A stretch of 64,000 bases of DNA, from positions 4,810,914 to 4,874,913 of the forward strand of contig JACTAT010000032.1 of the NCBI GenBank assembly GCA_014526335.1, given 5' to 3'. The notes below the pieces were generated by a model that searched no databases, was not told where the DNA came from, and worked only from the letters and a program-made list of their open reading frames with translations. Source of the DNA: Chrysaora quinquecirrha. Lineage: Eukaryota > Cnidaria > Scyphozoa > Semaeostomeae > Pelagiidae. Made by a program: the position numbers and the translations under genes. Numbering within the stretch: the first letter of the stretch is position 1; every line of letters starts with the position of its first letter. Shown here one piece after another: positions 44,601 through 55,230 of the stretch.

Positions 44601-45841
44601 CTGTGAGAAAAAGGAAATAACATTTGTGAACAAAATAGTTTTTGAGTTGTACAAAACTCCAGAATTGCAATAAACAGGGCAAACATTTTCGGGCATACTT
44701 AAAAGCTTTTTTGTCTGACACTCCTCAGAGTACGAATGTCAGAGTATGAAAGGTGGAAATTTATACCCAGATGCAGCTTAAAACGCACCAGTCGGAAAGA
44801 GAAGCTGAATAAGCATTTTAAACACCAATCAGCTGGTTGGATACAGCAGGAAGACCAATATCTACTTCTCTTTCGGATTGGTGCATTTCGAGTCCCATCT
44901 GGGTATAAATTCTGCCCTTAGTTTATTGTTTCAATCCATTTCTGACATTCATACTCTGAGTGTCAGATGAAAAAAGCTTTTAAGTATGCCTGAAAATGTT
45001 TCCGCTGTTTATCACAATAATGTGTGATTTGTTTGGCCAGGGTTAAAAGGAAGTGACTGCAACTTACATGGAAGTATATCTTTATATCTGTTCTTCTTTT
45101 TATTGTGTTCTTTTGCTCCTTCTGTTGACTTGCACAATCCATCTCTGGAAAGCTGTTCAGAGTTCCTTTTCACTTTCTACAAAAATAACATCAAAGCTAT
45201 GAAAGTAGGTTGATGCAAAATGCTTTTGGAACAATGGACTAAAGGTTCAGGGACACTAGCAATTTCCAACTGAATTTTTGTTGTTGGTAATATATGCTTA
45301 ATTTATTATAGTTACCCATTCCCCACGAGACTTTGTTTCAAAGTGTGCACAGAATATAAGGTTTTTCAAAATAATATGTCTATTGTTTTCCTTTGTTCTT
45401 CTTGAAATTAGGTGCAAAAGATCTTCAACGCACATATTACATAGGTCTTGCCCCCCCCCCCCCAATGTCAATGTTGGTTTAAGAAAGCACAAGGTCCAGG
45501 CACGTTATCAGTTAGTCTTTCAAGTCTTCAAACTTGACTTTGGGGAATGGGGATCCAAATACAACAAGAGAGAGACAATTTTTGCACTGAGATCCTAGCA
45601 ACTGGGGCTCACCATTTCACCTTCATCTTTACACCTTCGCAAGTGTCTCCTTACTTTTGTTCAGGATAGTAAATTTGAGGTGCTAAGACCTCACCATTTG
45701 TTGAGAAATATGGCCAAGATTTAGCTCACCTGAAATTCTGCAGAAAACTCATCCCTCCCTTGTCTTTTTTCTTGCAGTAATGTCTCATATCGTCGAAGGA
45801 AATCTTTAAGGCCATTTAATGAAGTCATTTCTTTCATAAAC
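30044..45841 (-). CDS. PTP-PEST-type protein tyrosine phosphatase (PTPN12/18/22 family), 3' end not found
   Basis: Cytoplasmic phosphatase with an N-terminal catalytic domain and a long proline-rich tail. Coding exons: 45730-45841 (start [16 protein letters not shown]), 45068-45176 ([10 protein letters not shown]), 44524-44600 (FINANYVK), 43802-43897 ([20 protein letters not shown]), 43252-43290 ([11 protein letters not shown]), 42207-42275, 41186-41248, 40003-40145 (WPDHGAP loop), 39334-39400 (HC then SAGCGRTG, the catalytic P-loop split by an intron), 39114-39185 (Q-loop), 38211-38327, 37647-37779, 35495-35662 or 35679, 34029-35077, 32945-33024, 32113-32233 ([17 protein letters not shown], the conserved proline/tyrosine-kinase-docking type motif), 31843-31961 and 30044-30122. 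The catalytic core is intact. The tail holds YVN and YEN tyrosines. Exon 34029-35077 has a one-base frame inconsistency. The family's C-terminal homology block was not found. A 5' untranslated exon is likely at 47042-47131. Confidence 0.88.
30303..31645. mobile_element. 1.3-kb element with long imperfect inverted arms
   Basis: The left arm contains GTCAATAGAAGTGAGGACTG then AAACTGAGGGGACAG; the right arm has their inverses (CCCCTCAGTTTGG, CAGTCCTCACTTCTATTGAC). The arms extend over about 130 bases. Inside are further partly inverted stretches but no transposase frame. Located in the phosphatase intron between 30122 and 31843. Confidence 0.78.
32409..32825. repeat. (ATC)n microsatellite
   Basis: About 400 bases of ATC/ATT trinucleotides with interruptions. 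Open frames across it (runs of Ile, Ser or Met) are artefacts of the period. Phosphatase intron between 32233 and 32945. Confidence 0.97.
33553..33948. mobile_element. TA-flanked MITE, word variant AAGGAAC
   Basis: Ends CACGCTTTTTTTATAAGG and CCTTATAAAAAAAAGCGTG between TA dinucleotides. AAGGAAC or GTTCCTTA recurs throughout. Lies 80 bases from phosphatase exon 34029-35077, in the intron. Confidence 0.88.
35194..35467. mobile_element. GTCGCGCGCGAC MITE, compact copy
   Basis: Ends GGCCTGGCCAAACTAGGAGA and TCTCCTAGTTTTGCCAGGCC with GTCGCGCG next to each; TAA lies on both sides if one G is included at the right end. Ends 28 bases from phosphatase exon 35495-35662. Confidence 0.87.
36127..36604. 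repeat. 478-bp element with ~100-bp inverted arms
   Basis: Arms begin AATAGACCTTTTCAAAGA and share TTTTTCTGGAAAATGG, AGATATCTTGTGCAAGGGAA and CTCCGCG in inverted order on the right. No coding frame. Phosphatase intron. Confidence 0.82.
37395..37505 (-). pseudogene. decayed duplicate of a phosphatase tail exon
   Basis: About 100 bases match the 3' part of exon 37647-37779 and its downstream flank (GGCTCTCCTAAATTTCCTCT against GGCTCTCCTAGATTTCCTCT; GGACTGGGACTGGTCTAGCT against GGACTGGCACAGGTCTAGCT). The GT donor is lost (CGCATGG for TTACGTGG), so it should not be spliced. It lies about 190 bases downstream of the functional exon. Confidence 0.82.
37935..38110. repeat. half copy of foldback repeat family F1
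   Basis: Shares GTGCTTGTAATATTG-like and GATTCTATAAGGGCTTTGAC words with the 28.6-kb copy, one arm only. Phosphatase intron. Confidence 0.6.
38474..38741 (-). repeat. terminally redundant tRNA-like unit, locus 3 (238 bp)
   Basis: CAAGTGGCACACCAAAATAG at the left recurs as CAAGTGGCATACCACAATAG 238 bases later. It contains the tRNA-like segment and the hammerhead-like core seen at the two loci near 20-21 kb. Adjacent to another GTCGCA-word MITE. Phosphatase intron. Confidence 0.82.
38750..39075. mobile_element. GTCGCA-word MITE
   Basis: Ends CTCGAGTGCGATTTTTCACC and GAGGTCGCACGCGAAGCCGC; shares GACAATCAACTT and CATTTCAAGCAAGAG with the copies in MEST. The right end stops 39 bases from phosphatase exon 39114-39185. 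Confidence 0.75.
39472..39648 (+). repeat. tRNA-derived SINE, family A
   Basis: GTGCTGTGGCGTCTTGTTG head, GGGTTCGAGCCAAGCC B box and CACCATTTCACCTTCAC tail. Antisense to the phosphatase, in the intron upstream of the P-loop exon. Confidence 0.9.
40333..40550. mobile_element. palindromic insert with hammerhead-like cores and 15-bp target duplication
   Basis: Flanked by TACGTTGGGATTCCT at 40318-40332 and 40551-40565. The insert is a near-perfect inverted repeat: TAAGAGAATTTC at 40377 pairs with GAAATTCTCTTA at 40541. The core CTGATGA-AGATCATAGATC-GAAAC occurs once on plus and twice in tandem on minus. A long target duplication and this core suggest a Penelope-like or related retroelement fragment. 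Phosphatase intron. Confidence 0.78.
43380..43523. mobile_element. 144-bp hAT-type MITE, family 2, perfect 8-bp target duplication
   Basis: Ends CAGGGGTGCCGGAAGCA and TGCTTCCAGTGCCCTTG, flanked by CATGCTTT on both sides. The interior has GGGGGCAGCTGCCCCC. Too short for coding. Phosphatase intron. Confidence 0.94.
44666..45017. repeat. foldback element with TGACACTC...GAGTGTCA arms
   Basis: The arms pair over more than 80 bases (AACATTTTCGGGCATACTT with AAGTATGCCTGAAAATGTT; CTTTTTTGTCTGACACTC with GAGTGTCAGATGAAAAAAG). Related fragments lie near 5.47, 29.5, 40.8 and 57.66 kb. Phosphatase intron. Confidence 0.8.
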
Positions 45842-47977
45842 CTAGCACCATATACAGCAAAATAGAAGCTGAGATGTAGACACAAAAATAATAAGCTCCT
45901 TTCTTGATAATTGGACTAACTTTACTTTACTTGTTGGAGTTGGGGCAGGAAGAAAAGTCAGCACAGAAAAAGAATTCAAACCGTGGACAACTCAAATCTG
46001 TTTGTAGCCATTCGCTGTCACAAACAAACAGTAATGTATCCAAGGGATGACATATGATAGCACGTTACGTTGGTCTGGTCAACAAGACAAGAGCGAAACC
46101 ACAATTCGTAGTGCGGGGTTTGGCTGGATGAGCTTTCATGGGCCTAAAAAACTGCTGATCTGATGTATGTTTTCTAAACTTTGGTTGGTGGTTTCAAGCC
46201 ATTATTCTGCAAAAATCCATTCGTTCTTGTTTGATTAAGCATCACAATTTGTAGATCCAAGCTTCTAGTATAGGGAGGTTGAAGATTTTATCTCGATGAC
46301 CATAAAAAATGTTTGGAACTTGCTTGTACTTTGCACATCATAATTCTTCATTCTTCCATTTGGTTTCCGCTTTCACAGCAGAGAAGATTGTTGCATTTTG
46401 ATGAGAAGTTCAAACGAGGCTGTGCAAAGAGAAAGGGTTTAATGAGGGTTAATGCCACCAGAAGGGTTTTTGCTTGCATACTGTTTTTATAAGACACACA
46501 ATCTTTGGCCAACATGCTTGCACGGTAAGCTATTGTTCGCCTAATGAAAACAATGTTGTTCGCCAAAAATGTTTGCCAACATTTTTAAAGGTACCCTTTT
46601 AAAATTTTCATAAATTTTGGGGTAAAATTTTAATTACGAAAATGGCACACCTTCGTCACCGATCTATTGAAGTTACCCCGCCCCCCGGACCATTTCAAAG
46701 ATTTTTCTGTAAGATGGCAGTAAGGGAATCCTATCTGCATGCAACGACCAGGAGTGCGGTCGCTTCAAATTTTGCTTCAAAAGGAAATTTTGGTTCAAAT
46801 TCAGTAAATTTTGCTTCAAATTCAAGCATGATGGAAAACAACGAGAGAAAAGTAGGTACTCTGCGAAAGCAAATGTCGAACATTAAGGTATCTGCAGAAA
46901 CTTAGAAAACAAGATGCAAGTAACTTGCTTAAAGGGAAATACGCGTGATCCCTGATGATATGCTTCCTTGAGAAAATAAGCTGGGGGGACTTGAATCCTT
47001 TCTTTTACTTTTACTTCAATAACATAAAAAACTACGAACTTACCTAATAGGATGGCAAGACTAGGAACTTCGGAAGACCAGGAAGAAAGTTTAGGCAGAA
47101 TTGTCAATTTTCTTTGCTTCCTTGTTCTCAATGGACAAAATTGCTAGATCGTCAAGTCCCTCAAATGACATAGAAGATATTAGAAATGTGTCACGATATC
47201 CCCTTTTCTCTCATTCCATTCATTTGCTTATACTAAGCGTTCAAATGACGCGAACAAACAAATCTAAGACATAGTAATATGCATAAACGTAAAATTTCTC
47301 AGATGTACAAAAAATGACTTACTAGCACTCATATTCTTTTCGCTTCCACTTGCAGTGGCTTCGTGTCTCAGTTGCCATTCTTCTTAATCGTAGTTGCAGT
47401 GATCCAGTTTCTTCGGATCGCAAGTGCCAGCATAGTCAATAGTGCCAGTCCAAGGTCATGGGCTAGCAACATTAAGTTTTATCCACCTAGGCCCTATTGC
47501 AAGCCCTTGGCACAGCATGGTCAAAGTGGGGAGTGACAGTTATAATCAATCTACCGGTGTACCGCGTGCATTTTGCAAGCGTGCTGGTTAGTATTTGTGA
47601 CAATGTACTGGTGTACAAGCCTTCACGCATATGAATGTAATGGCTTTGATTTTCCAAGTGTATCATGTACCAGATTGCGTTTGTACCGTCCGGGTCGATG
47701 TTGAGCCTGTGGTACGATGTACCGGGTACTCCGCACTGGCTGTTTCGCTCCTCCACCACACCAACACCCCGCTACCCGCTACAACTCCAGTTTGAGCGAT
47801 CTCATTTTAGTGTTGGCCTCGGTCTCATGAGCGATAACGAGGACTAAAGTAATAAGTCTAGTAACCCCCTAATCCAAAGAGCACACAGTACAAGAGGTTT
47901 TGTTCCGTGTCCCTCAGTTGTTGAACTAAGGTAGCCTAAACTTCGTTACCCGCTGGTAGTTGTAGTGAATATTGTGC
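45842..47977. other. 5' flank of the phosphatase gene, probable untranslated exon and promoter
   Basis: The first coding exon of the phosphatase begins after an acceptor (GGTGCTAG at 45842-45849), so an upstream untranslated exon exists. A good candidate on minus ends with the donor CTATTAG/GTAAGTTC at about 47042 and is closed in all useful frames. A second donor (GAGTGCTA/GTAAGTC) lies near 47332. No other gene is supported between here and SENP8. Confidence 0.5.
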
Positions 47978-49873
47978 TTAAACTTTTGAAAGACTTTCTA
48001 TGAGATTTCTAATAGAAGTTCGCTTACATTTAATAACCTTTTCATCAAAGTTTATATTGAATTCAGATTGGGTATGTTCCTTGATCATTCGACATATCTC
48101 TTCGGTAAAACATATGACAAAAATTCCACAATCGTAGCCTAGAAAAAAACGAATTTTCAAAGGGGTGTTCTTCTAAACCAATTCTTTTGCGGTAGCCTTC
48201 TTTCTTCGGAATGTGTGTTTTTCAAAGCCATTCTTCTGAAAACGGTAGGTTTTTGAGCTCTCCGAAACCTTCTGCCATCAAAAGCAGAAGGTTTCCGAGA
48301 CTTCCGAGAGATTTTCGGTTTGGAGTTCGAAAGAGATTTCCATTTTACCAGTTGCACGGAAACATCTTACGAACGGGTCTGGGGACGAGACAAGCAAGAA
48401 TTTTGGCGCGAAAATTGACTGACTGACGTTTGGGAAAAACTTGAAAGTCTCCGGTTTTCAGAACTCCTATTTTTTGAAAATCATGGATTCTGATTTTGGA
48501 AGCTTTCTTCTTTCGAAATCGGGAAAGTTTTGGAGGCTCAGAAGAATACACACCAATTAATAAACTACCAAGAAAATGCTATGGCATCCACAACACTGTT
48601 AGATATAGATAATTTCGGTAGACGGCCAACAGCAATGCAAAAATTGCAAAAATTTTACAAAGCATCGAAAATTTAGTCTGGATGCAAAGTTTCACTGTCC
48701 TAGCGAATATTTTCTTAATTTTAGGAGCATTCAAAGCTCCAAATTTCATAAAGGCTTTGACAGCAAAAAGTGAGCTTGGTGAAACTTTTTACCCCACACG
48801 GACTGAGCCCTGCTATAAAATCGCAAACTTTGAACGCTCATAAAATCGATAATACACGCGCCTAGATATTAAAACTTTGCACGTAGAGTAAGTCATGGGT
48901 GCTTTATTTGATTTTCGCATCAAAAAATTGATATCTTGTGACTGCGAAAACTTTCAAGTCTACTGAAGTGATCTGCTGACAATTCTACTAAACTAAGGTG
49001 GACTTTTAAGGCCTCATTTAGGTTGCGTCAAACTTATGTAATTCAAACAAGATTTGAATTAAATTCGACCTAAGTTCATCCATAAAAAGTGACGAGCTAA
49101 GATAGCAAGGGAACGAAAACGCCCTCCCACACTTACAAATTCAAACAATAGCCCAGATCTAATAAAATAATGGCTTTTCGAGCTTGAAAGAATTTAAGCT
49201 GTTCGATTTTATCACTCGGGTAGGCACTGTTTCTAGGAATTGAAGATTAGGGAGAATCAAAAGCATGCCGTGCTAAGTTCCGTGCCGTGCCCCAAGAAAA
49301 GAAACTTGGCTGTGGCTCTGTGATTAACCAAATATTAAACTATACTAACCGTTCCTTTGTTGAGGACACTTTTGTTGAACAACTTTGGCGTTAGTTTCAC
49401 CTAAAACAGAAAAACTGTGATATAGAAAAGGAGGTATACCAGAATAAGCAAAGACATTCTGAACTCAAAGCAGCATTGGAATCAGACAGGGGATAATCAT
49501 CATTATGATCATCATCAGCATCATTATAATGATCATCAAAATCATTCTCTTAATTAGGAGAACCATCACCATCCTTGTCATCTTTGTCACCACAGTCCTC
49601 CTCCTCCTAATCATTATCAGCATCATCATCACCAATATCATCATTGTCATCAGTGAATCTCATCATCTTCCCTGTCATTATCATCATCATAATCCTCATC
49701 ATCATCCTCAACATCATCCTCGTTGTGACAAATGTAACTCCAAATCATCATCATTATCAACAATATCATCATCATCATCATCATCATCATCATAATCATC
49801 ATCATCATCATCATCATCATCATGATCATCATCATCATCATCATCATTATCTTAATCATCATCATCATGATCG

Positions 49874-49910
<37 letters not shown>

Positions 49911-49916
49911 TATCTT

Positions 49917-49995
<79 letters not shown>

Positions 49996-51870
49996 TTCGT
50001 CATCATCATTGCTTAACCACTAAGTTAATGTATAACAATAGCACTACCCAAATACCTTTTAAATATTCTTTTACTTTTTCTTTCAAGAAAATTGCATATT
50101 GGATGTTTGACCCATTGAAAGAATCAAAATGTTTGAAGGTATTGATACTCTGACAGTAGACCAGTAAGCTCCTATCAATGGAAAAATAATACAGTTTCAC
50201 TAACAGCAAACTCATCATTATTCAACAAATATATGCCACAATGACTACTGCACATTACAATTTTTTTACCAGTGACTTCCTCCAGATATTTCAGCTTCTT
50301 GGTTGTCATTGATTGGAAAGAAAATGAATTTCTTCTTTTCAAGCTCTAAAGGCTCCAGAAATATCTTGACCTCATCAGAACCTGTAAAAAATGCGGAAAT
50401 AAATGACAAGGGAATTTTCTTCAAATAAAATAAAAAAATACCAAAAAATAAAAAAGGAACCTCCACAATAAATAGGACACCTTTCAAACCAAAGTTATTG
50501 TCAGAGCCAGTTTGCAGAGTATGGCAGTTTTCAATGAGATCTCGGCTGTGCAAGAGCTACCTTCTATTGATCCATCCTAGAGGGGGGCTTTGGGATTTCA
50601 CGGGTTGCGGGTTTGGCCGATTTCGGCCTCGGGTTTTCGGGGTTTTTCCAAAAAATCGTGCGGGTTTTCGGGTCAAATATATTTAACGGGCAACGGGTTT
50701 TGCCATTTTTCTAGCCTGGGTTTGGGATATTGTAGTAGAAATGTGCGGGTTTTCGGGTTTTCAACCTGACAAAGGATGTCAATGTGTAAACTTCTAAAAA
50801 CAGTTGTCGAAACTAAGGTCATCCGGGTTTTCGGGTTTGTCCCAATTTTCTTCCGGGTTTTCGGGTTTTGATACCCCCCAAAGCCCCCCTCATCCTATTG
50901 TTCTATTGTTTCGGGTGTGCATCATACTCTGCAGTCTGGGCCATTAGAGGTCCAATAACAGAGGGGCAATGGCGTGTGATCAAGAAAATCAGGGTATGGT
51001 TTGAAGAAAAATGAAGCAAGCAGGTTATGTCTAATAAAATTATTACTTTCATTAGATTTTCCAAAATGCAATGCCAAACCTAGGTATATCTCTCGGAGAA
51101 AATGATTATTTGCACGTTTTAATACAAATGTCCTTTTACACTTTTTTTTTTATAAGAAACTAAGATTTTTGGTCAGTACTCAAAGTTTCTTAGTTTTGGG
51201 ACAAATTTGGTACTGAAAGTTTCTTAGCAGTTTCTTAGAATCAAAATTTTTAAGTGCCAAAACGGGCAATTGACACTTAAATTCTACAAATAGAAGAAGC
51301 AATACAATTCACGTTTACATCAACTGTGTTTTCGGTCAAAATAGACACTTATGGTGCAACAGAAGTTTGTTTTCTCGATGCTTTATTTCTAATTCTAAAG
51401 ATTCTTGAGACCTGCGAGTTTCTTACCATTTTTGGTCGAGTACTGAAAGTTTCTTAACCAATATTGATCTCAGTACTGAGTTTCTTATAACTGGGTTTCT
51501 TATAAAAAAAAATGAGTGTATTTTGATTTTTATGGAATTTCTACTGCATGACAAACCTCTGGCAAGTTTTATAAACTGGGTAACTTCGGGTGACACCAAA
51601 CAAATTTCTTTGCTGATAGATTTGAACTGTTCTCTTTCGAAATATCTGAAAAATAGAATTGCAGAGATTTTGCTGCAGACTGACCAAGCCCTAACAACAA
51701 CAACCAACTAAGAGGTAACCAAAAACGAAAAGATAGAAATTAGAAATTTCCTACTCGTAGACGAAGCCAATAATTTTGTCGTTAAGCCATCTCCCTTCTT
51801 CTAGCAAGGCAACATCAGAAGCCCGAAGCAAGCTGTCGCCATAGCTTAAAACTTTCTCATCCAAATTCAT
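47978..51870 (-). CDS. SENP8: SENP8/NEDP1 (deneddylase-1) cysteine protease, complete
   Basis: ULP1/SENP-fold cysteine protease specific for NEDD8 in other animals: it matures NEDD8 and removes it from substrates. Six exons with consistent phases: 51755-51870 (start MNLDEKVLSYGDSLL; WLNDKIIGF), 51557-51645 (LVSPEVTQFIK), 50270-50381 (FLEPLELEKKKF; GGSHW), 50056-50171 (WSLLVY; HFDS), 49350-49400 (CPQQRN) and 47978-48138 (GYDCGIFVIC, stop). The catalytic histidine (GGSHW), aspartate (HFDS) and cysteine (YDCG) are all present, and a glutamine precedes the cysteine block as the family requires. The total of roughly 214 residues matches the known size. The intron between 49400 and 50056 contains a large ATC array. 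On the same strand as the phosphatase downstream. Confidence 0.95.
48153..48550. repeat. probable foldback MITE
   Basis: Contains a strong hairpin (CCGAAACCTTCTGC / GCAGAAGGTTTCCGAGA) and outer GGTGTTCTTCT / AGAAGAATACACACC arms that are partly inverted. SENP8 intron. Boundaries are approximate. Confidence 0.5.
48640..48960. repeat. foldback repeat, family F1
   Basis: Left AGTCTGGATGCAAAGTTTCA, right ACTTTGCACGTAGAG, with GCATTCAAAGCTCC and CTTTGAACGCTC between. SENP8 intron. Confidence 0.65.
49490..50005. repeat. (ATC)n microsatellite
   Basis: About 500 bases, impure on the left and nearly pure on the right. Lies in the SENP8 intron before the CPQQRN exon. The apparent histidine, isoleucine and methionine frames are artefacts. 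Confidence 0.97.
50580..50891. mobile_element. G-rich MITE with 6-bp target duplication, copy 1
   Basis: Ends GAGGGGGGCTTTGGG and CCCCAAAGCCCCCCTC, flanked by ATCCTA on each side. The interior is a run of GGGTTTTCGGG-type words. SENP8 intron. Confidence 0.85.
51139..51518. mobile_element. TA-flanked MITE, word variant GTTTCTTA
   Basis: Begins CACTTTTTTTTTTATAAG and ends with TTCTTATAAAAAAAAATGAGTG between TA dinucleotides. AGTTTCTTA recurs about seven times, several preceded by AGTACTGAA. The right end is 39 bases from a SENP8 exon. Confidence 0.85.
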
Positions 51871-52139
51871 CTGAAGACTGGAAAAACTTGGAGAGGATGA
51901 AGCGTCTTTAATGCTTCTTAGCAATCAGTTCAGTCACCAACTTTGTTGCTGTTGTTGTTGTTTTTGCTATTAAGTTGCACGTGGGTGAGTTAAGGATGCG
52001 ATAGACTTACCCTAAGTCTAAATCTTTATTCATCCGAACACAAAGTCATGCGTGTCAATTGATAGCGCTGCGAAGGAGACAATGAGAAAAGTGAACGGAG
52101 ACTTAGGGTAAGTCTAAGGATGCGACGAGTATGAAGAAG

Positions 52140-53165
52140 TGTTCGTTCTAGAAAACACAAAATCGTTTAAGAAAACACGGAATTGTTTACGATAATACGG
52201 AATCGCTTAAGAAAGCAAGGAATCGTTTAAGAAGGACATGGAATCGTTTAAGAAAGCAAGGAATCCTTTAAGAAGAACATGGAATCGTTTAACAAAACAA
52301 GGAATCGTTTTAGAAAACACGGAATCGTTTAAGAAAACAAGGAATCGTTTAACAAAACACGGAATCGTTTAAGCAAACAAGGAATCGTTTAAAAAAACAC
52401 AGAATCGTTTAAGAAATCACGGAATTGTTTACCAAAATATGGAATCGTTCTAGAAAACACAAAATGGTTTAAGAAAACACGGAATCGCTTTAGAAAACAC
52501 AAAATCGTTTAAGAAAACACGGAATCGCTTACAAAAACACGGAATCGTTTAAGAAAACAAGGAATCGTTTAACAAAACACGGAATCGTTTAAGAAAACAA
52601 GGAATCGTTTAAAAAACACAGAATCGTTTAAGAAATCACGGAATTGTTTACCAAAATACGGAATCGTTCTAGAAAACACAAAATGGTTTAAGAAAACACG
52701 GAATCGCTTTAGAAAACATAAAATCGTTTAAGAAAACACGGAATCGTTTTAGAAAATACGGAATCGTTTAAGAAAACACGGAATCGTTTAAGAAAACACC
52801 GAATCGTTTTAGAAATCACGGAATTTTTTACGAAAATAGAGAATCACTTAAGAAAGCATGGAATCGTTTAAAAACACGCAATCGTTTAAAAATTACGAAA
52901 GAAAGTTATTGAACGAGTAATAGAACGGAATCGTTCTAGGAAACACAAAATGGTTTAAGAAAACACGGAATCGCTTTAGAAAACACAAAATCGTTTAAGA
53001 AAACACGGAATCGTTTTAGAAAATACGGAATCGTTTAAGAAAACACGGAATCGTTTAAGAAAACACCGAATCGTTTTAGAAATCACGGAATTTGTTTACG
53101 AAAATAGAGAATCACTTAAGAAAGCATGGAATCGTTTAAAAATTACGAAAGAAAGTTATTGAACG
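52140..53165. repeat. 20-bp-unit minisatellite (GGAATCGTTTAAGAAAACAC)
   Basis: Roughly 50 tandem units of 19-21 bases with substitutions at a few positions (AAC/AAT/AAG variants, GGAATCG/AAAATGG). A higher-order block of about 250 bases ending GAAAGTTATTGAACGAGTAA is present twice at the right-hand end. No coding frame. Confidence 0.93.
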
Positions 53166-54429
53166 AGTAATACATTGGTTCTACATGCTTAGTGACATTT
53201 ATCTTTTACTCAGAAGCTAAAATAATGATTTATACTACCTGTCGGGTGAAAGGTGAAAGTAAATTAGTCCTCATTCTATTCTGTCATTCAATCATTTCAT
53301 TCCGTCGTTCTATATTCCGTGTGCCTTTGCGATAATAACCAAATCGAATATACCGTAACAGTTGAAAGTTTATATAAATTTACTGTAAAAATTGGTATTC
53401 AAACATATCTCACGACAAGGAACAATACAAGGAACTCTCAGCCTAGTTTTCTTGAAAAATTAAGGAACTCCAGCCTCAACTCAGACCATAGGTTTCTTAT
53501 AAAAAAACGAATAATTAAATGAAGAAAGGTTCAAAATAATATATTGTCAATGAGATATTTCACGTAATATTCTTCATTTGAATAAAAAGTTACACTAAAA
53601 CTATGAAGATAATTAAATAAAAAATGGTTAACCTTAACGTAAGCATATTTTGCCGATAAGCTATTTTTACCGTAGGTAGGCTGTTTCTTATACAAAAAAT
53701 GTGCAACGAGAGCAGTAGCATATCAGCATGTCAACAAATAAATTTCTGGGTAATTTTGTTGTAGGTAGTGAGAATTTTGCAATACTGCGGTGTGTTACTA
53801 TGCTTGTTGTTGTGGAAAGTTTGGACACAAACTGCCACCAAAAAGCATAGTAACCCACAAAAGTGGTGCAAAATTTCCGCACCAATAAACATAACGACCT
53901 ACCAGAGTAAGCATAATCCACCACAGTAGTGATTTCCCACCACAGTAGTGATTAAAGGTTCGCTAGCGTGATTCTGTAATTATCATATTTAAAGACAACA
54001 GACTTAATTCAACGTCAGTGTACACTACAACACTTGAGGTTTCTGAAGTTTCCGAATACTAGAAGTTTTCAAATGAGGTGGGCCCCGGACCATACGGAAA
54101 GCGGCTACAAAAGCTATCCACTAATCGTGCTCCTGAAACTGGCTATTCCAGCCATCCTTAACAAGGAAATTTTTGCGTATTACCAACAAAAGGATGTTAG
54201 AAAATTAAAAATACGGTTAATTATTTACATCTACGGTGCGAATTGTGTGAAGTGCATTGACTAACTAATTTGTTAATAAAAAAGTATAAAATTCAAGTTG
54301 CTACCTTTGTGCAGTACACCCTACTGTTTGGTGCTGATAACAAGCTAAAATATTTTTTTTGCTTAAAATATACTCTTTAGAGCTTAGTATGGTTAAAATG
54401 TTAAAATCACTTTTATATGTACTACAGTT

Positions 54430-54770
54430 GCTATGTTTAATCATTGTCATTCCCAAACTGTTGGGCAAACAATAAAAAATGTTTGGCCAATAAAAAATGT
54501 CAAACATTCGGCAAGAAGATCAAACATTGTTGCTCAAGCATTTGGCAAAGCTATCAAATATTTTTGGTTATTTACTTGGCCAAACGACAAAACATCACCT
54601 ACAAGATATTCAATTTGTTTTCTAAGCAATTTTCGACAGCTTATACACGTCATAAAGCAATGCCAACAAGGATCTGTTGATTATCAAAAGCGAAAACAAC
54701 CGGCGATCATATTTTACAAAACGGTCAAATTTTCCTTATAAGCAAGTTTCAAATGTTTGACTACACTTTT
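54430..54770. repeat. diverged AAACATTG-family MITE
   Basis: Contains AACTGTTGGGCAAACAATAA, GATCAAACATTGTTG, CAAACGACAAAACAT and CAAATGTTTGACTAC, matching the family at 18.3 and 26.8 kb, but the ends are worn. Confidence 0.65.
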
Positions 54771-55230
54771 TTTAAATAAGCAACCAGTCAAAAAGTAAGG
54801 GCTGGGATTTTGTTCAAATTTTAGGTTGAAATAACTTTCTTTATACCATACATCATTGAAAACTTGTCAATTACATTGAACAGCAAGAAAAGAGCAAAAA
54901 AAGAGTTTTAGGGGTACCAGTCATTCTGTGTGGGCTGAAAGACCAGATACGTTAAGCAACTTTGAGGGCAGGACCAAAAGTCCAGTTGCTTATTAAAAAA
55001 AGTGCATTAGGAATATTTGGGCATTTGGTCAATGCCTTAGAATATTCAGCCTTATGAAACATCTTTTTTCCTCATTCCCCTATTTTTGGTGCTAATAAAA
55101 GTAGTTAAACTATACTCTTTTAGAGGTTTAAAATGTGAAAATGTTAATTCACTTTTAATTCTTCTGACGTGAAAACCTGTGCTTTACCGATGAATAATAA
55201 TAACATAGTTTGAAATAACCATCGTCAGAT

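Larger units (their letters stand above)
51871..55230. other. intergenic region between SENP8 and the receptor gene
   Basis: No exon is seen on either strand. It holds a large minisatellite, a partial TA-type MITE (53.39-53.51 kb) resembling 31.67-31.79 kb, and AAACATTG-family fragments (54.43-54.77 kb). The SENP8 promoter must lie at the left end and the receptor's 3' untranslated region at the right end. Confidence 0.6.

Noticed and set aside
46642..46905. 87-residue plus-strand frame (MAHLRHRSIEV...)
   Set aside because: Low-complexity repeated words (GCTTCAAATT, TTTTGGTTCAAATT) and no homology; may be promoter-proximal non-coding sequence.
52140..53165. CRISPR-like array
   Set aside because: Units are contiguous with no unique spacers of constant length, and the DNA is eukaryotic; it is a minisatellite.
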